Shown here piece after piece: positions 16,985 through 25,309 of a stretch of 64,000 bases of DNA (within the stretch, counting starts at the first letter, position 1; each line of letters opens with the position of its first letter). Source of the DNA: an uncultured Dysgonomonas sp. (GTDB lineage Bacteria; Bacteroidota; Bacteroidia; Bacteroidales; Dysgonomonadaceae); the NCBI RefSeq assembly GCF_900079725.1, contig NZ_LT599032.1, forward strand, positions 4,088,054-4,152,053, in the 5' to 3' direction. Both the position numbers and the translations under genes were made by a program. The notes under the pieces were generated by a model. The model searched no databases. It was not told where the DNA came from and saw only the letters and a list, made by a program, of their open reading frames with translations.

Positions 16985-18916
16985 TTACCAATCTGGATTT
17001 TGTACCAGATTCACAGCCTTCTGTAACTCGGTTTGCATAATCGGCCAATAATAATGCTTAGGAGCCTCGAATACCCGTGTTTCCTTACAGAAACGTTCCA
17101 TTCTGTATTTCTTGCCTCCAACTTCGATTTTACCATTAGGATCTTCAACAGGCATCATCCCGTTGATCATGCGTTGGCATTTAGGATATGCTTGATGGTA
17201 TTGAGCCCAGTAGTTTTTAGACCTTTCGTTGTTTGTAGAACCAGCCGCCAGCCATTGTTGCTCTTTCTTTAACTCCGATTCGGATGTCGGTTCCAGATAC
17301 AAACGGCTATAGAATGTTCGCTTATTCTCATAGTAGAATTCCACACGACGCTCACGCTTTATGTATTCTCGCATCAGGTCTTTGTTTGTTTTACAGGCTA
17401 CTGGCATAGGTACCATAAAAGAGCGGGCCCTAACGGTATTCACCAGATCGTATATTGCCTGATTAGGTCCCGATACCTCATTTACAGCTTCAGCGTAGAT
17501 ATAGATGAATTCCGGTAATCGCCATACTGCAGGGGCACTAATGGAAACACTACCACTCCTGTTCCAGCCTTCTTGCAGATATTTGCGGTGATAATAACCG
17601 GTGGTGGTGGCATTACTTGCCCCGATTTTGTCACTGCCTGAGGCTGTATTTGTAACAGACGGATTATTCCCTCCATCGCGGAATGCCGCTCCGTGAAATA
17701 TAATATCACGGTAGAAACGAGGGTCGCGTCTGACTGACATATATGGATTAGTGTCATCATATCCGTCTGCTACGGCTTTACTGTCATAGATAGGATAACC
17801 GTATCCATCAGGAGATATATATTCATATTCATCTACTTGTTCCTGTACAGGTTGCTGACGGGATCCACCTCCACGGCTAGGAGGATACATATCACCAAAC
17901 CAACCTTCATGCTTGTCCTTTGTTACAAACCAGACGGCTTCGTTCTTGAATGCTTCTTCGTCGTAGAACATTTGCCAAAGACGGGTATATACAGTAGATC
18001 CGTTATAGTCTTTACCACCGCTGTCATTGAAATCAGCATTAGTATATTTGGTATAAAGGGAATAGCGTGGTTTGCCGTCTGCCTGAAAATCAAGCACAGC
18101 TTTAGCTGCATCGCGGGCAGCTTCCCAACGTTTGATATCGTAAGCGTACTCAGATTCAAATTCGCGTTTCCCTGTGTAACCGTAACTGGCAGCTCCGTTG
18201 TACATAGGTGCAGCAGCAGTCCATTTTGCGATAGCAATCAGCCCTAAACAAGCACCTTTGTCGGCACGGGCAAAATCTATCCCTGTCTGATTTGCAGGCA
18301 GTCGGTTCGCAGCTTCATTGGCATCGGCTGTAATCTTATCAACGATCGTATGTACAGATTCTTTCTTGAAGTCCATAGGTTGGTTGGCATCTACTACATA
18401 ATCGATATACGGTACTTCACCGTACATACGTACTAGCAGATAATGCAAATAGCCTCTGATGAAATATGCTTCTCCGACTCTTTTGTGCAAGTCGCCCGGA
18501 TTGATCGGATTGTCGGGAGTATTATACTTGGAAACTCCGGCAATGATTACATTAGCACGGCGTATAGTATTATAGATACCTTTCCAGAACATATCGTTGT
18601 TAGGCTGAGGTACAGCCGTAGGACTCCAGTCTCCGCTATTGTAACGGTTCGTGATGTTTCCCTCCACATTAGTTGCCTCAGCCTCATCGGTCAAGCCCGC
18701 AGAGGAAAAATGGGATAACCATGTCATTGGCGCATTACATCTTTTGGTTCTCAGGTACAAGTCCGTTACAAGCTGGTTTACCTTCTCATAACTGGCAAAG
18801 GTTTTTTCTTCAGGAATCTGATCATCGGGTTGCTTGTCCAGATATTCGCTACATGCAGCAAGAGATACCAACATGACTGCCAGCAGACCTCTTAATATAT
18901 ATTTGAAACTTTTCAT
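16985..18916 (-). CDS. SusD/RagB-family outer-membrane glycan-binding lipoprotein
   Basis: This 643-residue SusD-like protein has a lipoprotein signal (LLAVMLVSLAACSEYLDKQPDD, Cys about residue 22), the N-terminal TPR-type region with RANVIIAGVSKY and AYFIRGYLHYLLVRMYGEVPY, and a C-terminal RagB/SusD region ending in FEAPKHYYWPIMQTELQ. SusD proteins sit as a lid on the SusC porin and capture oligosaccharide. It begins 15 bp after the susC stop, so the two are an operon. Given the adjoining GH92 and GH130 genes, the ligand is probably a mannose-containing glycan. Confidence 0.95.
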   Translation of the reverse strand: MKSFKYILRGLLAVMLVSLAACSEYLDKQPDDQIPEEKTFASYEKVNQLVTDLYLRTKRCNAPMTWLSHFSSAGLTDEAEATNVEGNITNRYNSGDWSPTAVPQPNNDMFWKGIYNTIRRANVIIAGVSKYNTPDNPINPGDLHKRVGEAYFIRGYLHYLLVRMYGEVPYIDYVVDANQPMDFKKESVHTIVDKITADANEAANRLPANQTGIDFARADKGACLGLIAIAKWTAAAPMYNGAASYGYTGKREFESEYAYDIKRWEAARDAAKAVLDFQADGKPRYSLYTKYTNADFNDSGGKDYNGSTVYTRLWQMFYDEEAFKNEAVWFVTKDKHEGWFGDMYPPSRGGGSRQQPVQEQVDEYEYISPDGYGYPIYDSKAVADGYDDTNPYMSVRRDPRFYRDIIFHGAAFRDGGNNPSVTNTASGSDKIGASNATTTGYYHRKYLQEGWNRSGSVSISAPAVWRLPEFIYIYAEAVNEVSGPNQAIYDLVNTVRARSFMVPMPVACKTNKDLMREYIKRERRVEFYYENKRTFYSRLYLEPTSESELKKEQQWLAAGSTNNERSKNYWAQYHQAYPKCQRMINGMMPVEDPNGKIEVGGKKYRMERFCKETRVFEAPKHYYWPIMQTELQKAVNLVQNPDW

Positions 18917-18931
18917 ATTCTTGTTATTTTA

Positions 18932-21900
18932 TTAAAATGTAATATCCACACCAAAATTAAATACCTTCAATATAGGATACCAGTCTCCTCCTCCATTACG
19001 CATTTCAGGGTCTACATCTACATCTCCAAGTTTGTCCCATGTAGCCAGATTTTGAGCCTGAGCATATACTCTGACATTGCTTAGTCCTGCTACTCTTATT
19101 ATTTTTCGAGGCAGTGTATAACCAAGTTCTATATTCTTTAATCTTACATACGAACCATCGTACATGAATAGAGAACTGCTTTCATTCTTATTGTTAGAGT
19201 GCGTACCAATATGCAGAGCCGGATATTTGGCTGTCGCAGCAGTTTCTGGAGTCCATCTGTCGAGGTGCATAGGCCTTACGCGTCCTATCTTATCTTGGTC
19301 GAAATTAGGAAAATCGAATACTGCAGCATCTTTTAGCATGATGGTAGAGTTTGTCGCACCCTGGAAGAGTACACTAAAATCGAATCCCTTATATTGTAAT
19401 GTAATAGGTAATCCGAATTGGATCTCAGGGCTGCGGGGATATCCCATCGCCATGCGGTCATTCTGGTCGGTAATAACACCATCGCCATCCAGATCTTTGT
19501 AAACAGCATCTCCCGGTATCAAGGTTCCCCATGGCTGGTAACCATCAGCATTCAATCTGTCTGCTTCGGCTTGATCTGCTACAAAGTGATCGAACACATA
19601 AAGCATATTTACATCCAGAGCTTGCCCTGTCTTCCGTCTCCATGCATATTCATAGACAACTTCATTCATGTAATCCACTCTATTGCGGGCAAATGTAAAA
19701 TTGGGTTTGATAAAATATCTGAAATCTTTGCCTATCTTGTCAGACCATGTTACCTCAAATTCGAGACCATGATTTTTGACTTTACCTGAGTTTATACGAG
19801 GGGCGTCTTTTCCTACTATATCAGGGAAACCAAGTTTGTCTCCTGTCAGTTCGGTGAGGATGTCATACCTGTTTTCGTAGAAATAGTCAAATGAGAATCG
19901 TAATCTTTGTTTTAGAAAATTAGCATCTAGTCCAATGTTTAATTTTTTTGCTTTTTCCCATGTCAGTATTCTATTAGCCAAGCCACCTTCTCTCCATCCG
20001 CCGGGATTTGTATTGAAGCCACCTTCTCCAAAATTATAGCCTTCGCCTCCTTCGAAGAATTGTAGATAACCAAACCTTCCGCCCGGGAGTTTATCGCTAC
20101 CAACTAATCCGTATGAACCTCTGATCTTTAAGAAGTCCATCCATGATTTAGTGTTATTCATGAATGATTCATTGGAAATTACCCATCCCACAGATCCGGC
20201 AGGGAAAAATCCATAACGTTTTTCTTTAGCAAAATTCTCAGAACCATTGTATCCAAAGTTAAATTCCGCGAAATAACGGTCAGAGAAATTATAAGTAAAC
20301 TGTCCTGTCAGGCCCTGATATCTGTGGTCGGCACGAACTTTGTCTCCATCATATTGACCTTCTGTAGAGCGATTGAACAGAAACATTCCGGTCACATTAT
20401 GATTTTGTGCGAATGAGTTCTGATACATTAATTTTGCCTGATAGTATGTCCTGTTAGAAGGGTTACTCTGAGTGAAGTTATTACCTACCGTCTGGTCTGT
20501 GTTGTATTTATTACCGGTGGAATATACTCCGTCGTAATGACCGGGAGTCCTGTAAATGTCAATGCCATCTTTAGGCTTGAATGTAGCATAAGAAGGATAT
20601 TGGCGATACCCTTCACTATAAGTGTTGACCTCTCTTCTGGTCCATTGCTCTTCACGGGCATCATATGAGAAAGTTCCTTCGATTTTTAATCCTTTTGTAA
20701 TGAAGTCCAGGTCATATCCCATAGAGAAGCTACCTTCCAGATAAGTATATTTTTGAGTGTGATAACCCGAACGGGATAGTTCTCCCAATAGATTGAAACG
20801 ATAAATCTGGTCTCCGAACAGCATTCCTTTAGGATTGCTGACAAAATAGCTTTGATTGGCCGGATTATCGTTCTGTTCCAGTACAATCGGCAGATAAGGA
20901 GGCTGGGTCATTGCAATATTCACCAGACGGCTGGCTGCCGAACCAATATTTGTACGGTCTGTAATGCGTGCGCCCAAGTCGAGTTTCACCCAGAACTTAT
21001 CTGTAATGTCTACATCTATATTAGACCGGAAGTTATATTTCTTGAAATTAGGTGATGCATCATAATCGGATAGGTCTACATGTCTGTAATTGGTTCCCTG
21101 ATTCATATGTCCGGCCATAACAAAGTATCTGACCTTATCTGTACCTCCGCGAACCGACAGATTATAATCTTGCTGAGCGGCAGATTTGAACATATAATCG
21201 AAATAGTCCCAGTTGTATCCTAAACCATCAGAGTTGTCGCCTCTAGCCATTCTGAAATTGGCGATGGCCTCATCTGTAAATGGTTTTTTATAATTTTCCA
21301 GAGTTCCGTTCATCATCGCATCGTTTCGCGATGCTTCATTATATAGAGTGGCATAATCGGCAGAGCCTAATAAATTAGGGGTCTTACCTACTTTATTAAA
21401 TCCAAAAGAAGCCTTGAAGTTCACAGAAGCCTTTTCCGAAGCTTTACCGCGCTTGGTGGTAACAACTATAACTCCATTGGCTCCACGGATACCATAAGGT
21501 GCAGTAGAAGCAGCATCTTTCAATATGGTGAATGTTTCGATCTCGTCTGCTGCAAGGTAGGACATGTCGCGTTCTACTCCGTCAACGATTACGATGGGTG
21601 ATTGATCCCCATAAGTGGACTTTCCACGAATAAACAATTCGGATTTATCCACGCCCGGTTCTCCTCCGCTAAACTGGTTAACGATCAAACCCGGGAGTCT
21701 TCCCGCTAGCGCATTATTGATGTTTGCAGTAGGACTTTGTACAAGGTCTTTTGTGGTAATAGTTGCTACCGCACCAGTGATGTTTTCCCTTTTTTGAGTG
21801 GTGTATCCCACGACGACAACTTCATCCAGCGCCTTGATGTCCTCTACTAAATCAACATTTAATGTTGTTCTGCCTTTCAGTTCTATCTGTTGTGGCTGGA

Positions 21901-22192
21901 ATCCGATATATGAAAAAACAAGAGTTGCTTCGGCATACGGAACTTTTATGGAGAAATTACCATCTGCATCTGTCATAGTGGCAATGTTTGTCCCCTTTAC
22001 AGAAACGCTGACACCGGGCAATGTCTCTTTGCTGGAGCTATCGAAAACTTTCCCTGTCACTTCTTTTTGGGCTTGTTCGGTTTTGTGTACTGAAGCCGAG
22101 ATGTATTGCGGGCTTCCTATTGCTAATAATGTTATTATAAGCAATCCCGTTCTTATGCGCATAAATACTTTTTTAGTAAAAATGTCTTTCAT
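18932..22192 (-). CDS. SusC/RagA-family TonB-dependent outer-membrane transporter
   Basis: The product is 1086 residues. After a signal peptide (ending near SPQYISAS) comes a CarboxypepD_reg-like beta-sandwich domain (VTGKVFDSSSKETLPGVSV, about residues 43-120). Next is a TonB box-like stretch, ALDEVVVVGYTTQKRE, then a plug with the SusC signature PIVIVDGVERDMSYL and ILKDAASTAPYGIRGANGVI, and a 22-stranded barrel ending in FGVDITF. It lacks an N-terminal STN domain, so control by an anti-sigma/ECF pair is not expected. It imports oligosaccharide with the SusD partner. The 800 bp before it contain a dinucleotide tract and a perfect hairpin. Confidence 0.96.
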   Translation of the reverse strand: MKDIFTKKVFMRIRTGLLIITLLAIGSPQYISASVHKTEQAQKEVTGKVFDSSSKETLPGVSVSVKGTNIATMTDADGNFSIKVPYAEATLVFSYIGFQPQQIELKGRTTLNVDLVEDIKALDEVVVVGYTTQKRENITGAVATITTKDLVQSPTANINNALAGRLPGLIVNQFSGGEPGVDKSELFIRGKSTYGDQSPIVIVDGVERDMSYLAADEIETFTILKDAASTAPYGIRGANGVIVVTTKRGKASEKASVNFKASFGFNKVGKTPNLLGSADYATLYNEASRNDAMMNGTLENYKKPFTDEAIANFRMARGDNSDGLGYNWDYFDYMFKSAAQQDYNLSVRGGTDKVRYFVMAGHMNQGTNYRHVDLSDYDASPNFKKYNFRSNIDVDITDKFWVKLDLGARITDRTNIGSAASRLVNIAMTQPPYLPIVLEQNDNPANQSYFVSNPKGMLFGDQIYRFNLLGELSRSGYHTQKYTYLEGSFSMGYDLDFITKGLKIEGTFSYDAREEQWTRREVNTYSEGYRQYPSYATFKPKDGIDIYRTPGHYDGVYSTGNKYNTDQTVGNNFTQSNPSNRTYYQAKLMYQNSFAQNHNVTGMFLFNRSTEGQYDGDKVRADHRYQGLTGQFTYNFSDRYFAEFNFGYNGSENFAKEKRYGFFPAGSVGWVISNESFMNNTKSWMDFLKIRGSYGLVGSDKLPGGRFGYLQFFEGGEGYNFGEGGFNTNPGGWREGGLANRILTWEKAKKLNIGLDANFLKQRLRFSFDYFYENRYDILTELTGDKLGFPDIVGKDAPRINSGKVKNHGLEFEVTWSDKIGKDFRYFIKPNFTFARNRVDYMNEVVYEYAWRRKTGQALDVNMLYVFDHFVADQAEADRLNADGYQPWGTLIPGDAVYKDLDGDGVITDQNDRMAMGYPRSPEIQFGLPITLQYKGFDFSVLFQGATNSTIMLKDAAVFDFPNFDQDKIGRVRPMHLDRWTPETAATAKYPALHIGTHSNNKNESSSLFMYDGSYVRLKNIELGYTLPRKIIRVAGLSNVRVYAQAQNLATWDKLGDVDVDPEMRNGGGDWYPILKVFNFGVDITF

Positions 22193-22450
22193 AATAGGTT
22201 AATTAAAGTTAGTAATTTGTGGTTCTTTACTATTTAATCGTGTCTCAGAGGGGCGTTTTATAACTCTTAGACACACAGGAATGTCCAGTCGATAGGAGTT
22301 TTTTGTTATTTTCATTGTTATAATAATTACGAATAAGGTTAGTTGTTAAAAATCTCTGATCTACTGTTCTCTTTTTTGTTTTCCCATAGGCTATAAATTT
22401 TAGATGTTAATAATTGGATTTTTTAATATGAATGGATGTTTTCCCTTCTC

Positions 22451-22459
22451 CAAACTATA
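22451..22459 (-). promoter_or_regulatory. Weak candidate -7 region for susC
   Basis: On the minus strand this reads TATAGTTTG, which is one base off the TAnnTTTG spacing. It is the only TTTG-type box between susC and the hairpin at 22485-22532. It would give a ~250-nt leader, and nothing gene-like is seen in 22193-22450. Confidence 0.3.
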
Positions 22460-22484
22460 ATTTTAACAGATGTATATAAACACG

Positions 22485-22532
22485 GAAAACCTTCTTTCGA
22501 AGAACTGGTCAGTTCTTCGAAAGAAGGTTTTC
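22485..22532. promoter_or_regulatory. Perfect 23-bp hairpin upstream of susC
   Basis: The arms 22485-22507 and 22510-22532 are exact reverse complements with a 2-bp centre (GT), 48 bp in total. Neither strand continues with a strong T-run, so it is not a standard terminator. It sits just upstream of the candidate susC -7 region. Confidence 0.75.
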
Positions 22533-22608
22533 TTAATAGAAAAGAATAGTCGGATTTTATCTGTTATATCCGGCCTATTGTTTTTTTGTCTTTTTTTAGT
22601 TAATGTGT

Positions 22609-22656
<48 letters not shown>

Positions 22657-22878
22657 GTAAAATACAGCTAACCGCCAAATTTTCAGTCGAAAAAATGCCT
22701 TTCATTGTTATTGTATTTTGTATTATATAGAGCATATATATGAGCTTAAATTAAAGGTCAATTCTTTGTTAATTGCAATCTTTTATATAATTGATTTTTT
22801 TTAGGTTTCTTTGGGATTAAAGCAGGAAAACAGTATGCAATATTAATTAATATTAAAATATCTTCTGCTATCCGCTTT

Positions 22879-22930
22879 ACCAAAAGAAGTCTATAATTCG
22901 GCCATTGGCGTATATATATACTTCTTTGGT
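22879..22930 (-). other. Inverted repeat behind the GH92 gene
   Basis: ACCAAAAGAAGT (22879-22890) and ACTTCTTTGGT (22920-22930) pair apart from one bulge around a ~29-nt spacer, 59-110 bp past the GH92 stop. It could end or process the GH92 transcript. No T-run supports a classical terminator. Confidence 0.4.
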
Positions 22931-22988
22931 AATTTGGGATACCTGGGTATCAGGGTTGTTTTTGATTAATACAGAAATTTATTTTTTG

Positions 22989-25283
22989 TTATTTCTCATT
23001 AGAGAATGAATAGGGATAATCTGCAGCATTTGTACCTCTTTTTATATTAGGGGTAGCAGCCATTTTGTAATTGATATTAGCCCCTTTCAGTAAGGTATCG
23101 TGAGTCAGGTAATTTTTACTATGAGCTTTACCATTGATAGCCATGGATGATATATACCTGTTCGCTTTATTGTTGTTTTCAGCCTTGATAACTACTTTCT
23201 TTCCGTTTTCGAGATTCAGAGTGACCGAGTTGAATAATGGCGATCCCAGTATATACTCATCAGAACCTGGGCATACTGGGTAGAACCCAAGTGCAGAAAA
23301 GACATACCAGGCCGATGTTTGTCCGTTATCTTCATCGCCGCAATACCCATCAGGATTGGGGTTGTAGAGTTTGTCCATTATTTCGCGTGCCCAGTATTGA
23401 GCTTTCCAGGGTTCGCCTGAGTAATTGTACAGGTAAACCATATGTTGTATCGGCTGGTTTCCATGTGCATACTGCCCCATGTCCATCACCTGCATTTCTC
23501 GCATTTCGTGAATCATGCCGCGGCTTTCCATCCCTTTACTTCCAGGTACTATGAATACGGAATCCATCATTGTATTGAATTCTTTTTTTCCTCCCATGAG
23601 GTCTATCAGACCTTGCGGATCGTGGAATACGCAGAAACTCCAGTGCCAGCTGTTACCTTCACAGAATGCGCGGCTCCAGTCTTCGGCTACAAATGTTTTA
23701 TCAAATTCACCGTTCTCATTGCGGCCTGTCATCAATTTGAACTTCGGATTGTAGAGATTCTTATAGTTCATGGCACGCTCTTTATATATGCTGGTTTCAC
23801 TTTCGGGTTTACCCAATGCTTTACCCAATCGGTAGATAGTCCAGTCGTCATATGCATATTCCAATGTACGTGCTGCGCTTTGCCCTATTCTGACATCATC
23901 CGGCACATAGCCTAGTTTGTTGTAATATTCATATCCCAGACGTCCTGATGCCGAAACTTTAGGATGTACATTATTTGCTCCGTGTTTCAGGGCTTCCCAT
24001 AGCGTTTCAATGTCGTAGCCTCTTAGTCCTTTCAGGTATGCATCAGCAACAACGGATGCAGAGTTGTTCCCTACCATAATATTGCGATGACCCGGGCTGG
24101 CCCATTCCGGTAAGAATCCGCTTTCCTTGTATGCGTTGACCAGACCTTCCTGCATTTTTTCGTTCATCGACGGATATACCAGATTCAGGAATGGGAATAA
24201 GCATCGGAATGTATCCCAAAAGCCAGTATCGGTAAACATATATCCCGGAAGGACTTCGCCATTATAAGGGCTGTAGTGAACAACTTCTCCTTTGGCGTCT
24301 ATCTCATAGAAACTGCGAGGGAATAGTACCGAACGGTAAAAACAGGAATAGAATGTACGAAGGTTGTCGATGTTGTCGTCTTTTACTTCTATCCGTCCTA
24401 ATGTTTCGTTCCAGACCTTGCGGCCTTTGTCGGCTATCTGGTCGAAGTTGTCACTGCCGAGTTCTTTGAGGTTTAGTTCGGCTTGTTCGGGACTTATAAA
24501 TGATGATGCCACACGTGCGTGAACAGCTTCACCTCTCTTTGTAGCGAAGCCGATAATAGCGCCTGTATGGTTTTCTTTAGCTTCAAGTTCGTTCTTACGG
24601 ATTTCGCTGTCTCCTACAGTTGCCTGATAGGTAAACGGCTTGTCGAAAACAATGACAAAATAGTTTTTGAAATTATCGGGTACGCCGCCGCTATTGCGTG
24701 TTGTGTAACCTATTATTTTGTTTTGTTCCGGAATAATTTTCACATAAGATCCCCGGTCGAAAGCATCTATAACAACATAGGAATTATCTTTCTCCGGGAA
24801 AGTGAAACGGAATATTGCCGCGCGGTCGGTTGGCGTTATTTCGGTTGTTATATCCGAATCGGCAAGATATACCTTATAGTAATATGGTTTTGCTACTTCC
24901 GATTTGTGCGAGAACCAGCTGGCCCGTTTGTCCTGATTGAAAACAGGTTTGTCTACAATCGGCATGATGGAGAATTGTCCGTAGTCGTTCATCCATGGGC
25001 TGGGTTGATGTGTTTGTTTGAATCCTCTGATTTTGTCGGCAGTATATACATACGACCAACCATTACCCATTTCCCCGGTCTGAGGCATCCAGAAATTCAT
25101 CCCCCAAGGACGGGCTATGGCCGGATACGTATTACCTGTCGATAGCTCAAATTTAGATAATGTCCCTGTCAGGATACTTACATAGTCTACCGGATCTGTC
25201 TTAATTTGTGCAACAGTAATAATTGCAAATAAGAAGAATATACCAGAAGTAATTGCTTTCTTAATCGTGTTTTTGATATTCAT
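22989..25283 (-). CDS. GH92 alpha-mannosidase, exported (canonical active site)
   Basis: The 764-residue exo-alpha-mannosidase has a signal peptide (ending near IITVAQIKTD). It then has the N-terminal beta-sandwich and the (alpha/alpha)6 GH92 barrel, with conserved GNNSASVVADAYLKGLRGYD, the general-acid loop CEGNSWHW and the base/calcium motif GDEDNGQTSAWYVFSALGFY. GH92 enzymes are Ca-dependent inverting exo-mannosidases acting on N-glycans or yeast mannan. It starts 26 bp after the stop of the second GH92 gene, so the two are co-transcribed. Whether the linkage is 1,2, 1,3 or 1,6 cannot be read from sequence alone. Confidence 0.94.
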   Translation of the reverse strand: MNIKNTIKKAITSGIFFLFAIITVAQIKTDPVDYVSILTGTLSKFELSTGNTYPAIARPWGMNFWMPQTGEMGNGWSYVYTADKIRGFKQTHQPSPWMNDYGQFSIMPIVDKPVFNQDKRASWFSHKSEVAKPYYYKVYLADSDITTEITPTDRAAIFRFTFPEKDNSYVVIDAFDRGSYVKIIPEQNKIIGYTTRNSGGVPDNFKNYFVIVFDKPFTYQATVGDSEIRKNELEAKENHTGAIIGFATKRGEAVHARVASSFISPEQAELNLKELGSDNFDQIADKGRKVWNETLGRIEVKDDNIDNLRTFYSCFYRSVLFPRSFYEIDAKGEVVHYSPYNGEVLPGYMFTDTGFWDTFRCLFPFLNLVYPSMNEKMQEGLVNAYKESGFLPEWASPGHRNIMVGNNSASVVADAYLKGLRGYDIETLWEALKHGANNVHPKVSASGRLGYEYYNKLGYVPDDVRIGQSAARTLEYAYDDWTIYRLGKALGKPESETSIYKERAMNYKNLYNPKFKLMTGRNENGEFDKTFVAEDWSRAFCEGNSWHWSFCVFHDPQGLIDLMGGKKEFNTMMDSVFIVPGSKGMESRGMIHEMREMQVMDMGQYAHGNQPIQHMVYLYNYSGEPWKAQYWAREIMDKLYNPNPDGYCGDEDNGQTSAWYVFSALGFYPVCPGSDEYILGSPLFNSVTLNLENGKKVVIKAENNNKANRYISSMAINGKAHSKNYLTHDTLLKGANINYKMAATPNIKRGTNAADYPYSFSNEK

Positions 25284-25309
25284 AGTCGTGATAGTATAGT
25301 AATTGAAAT

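Noticed and set aside
24519-25145. 208-codon plus-strand frame within the GH92 gene
   Set aside because: It is a shadow of the GH92 coding strand with no independent support.
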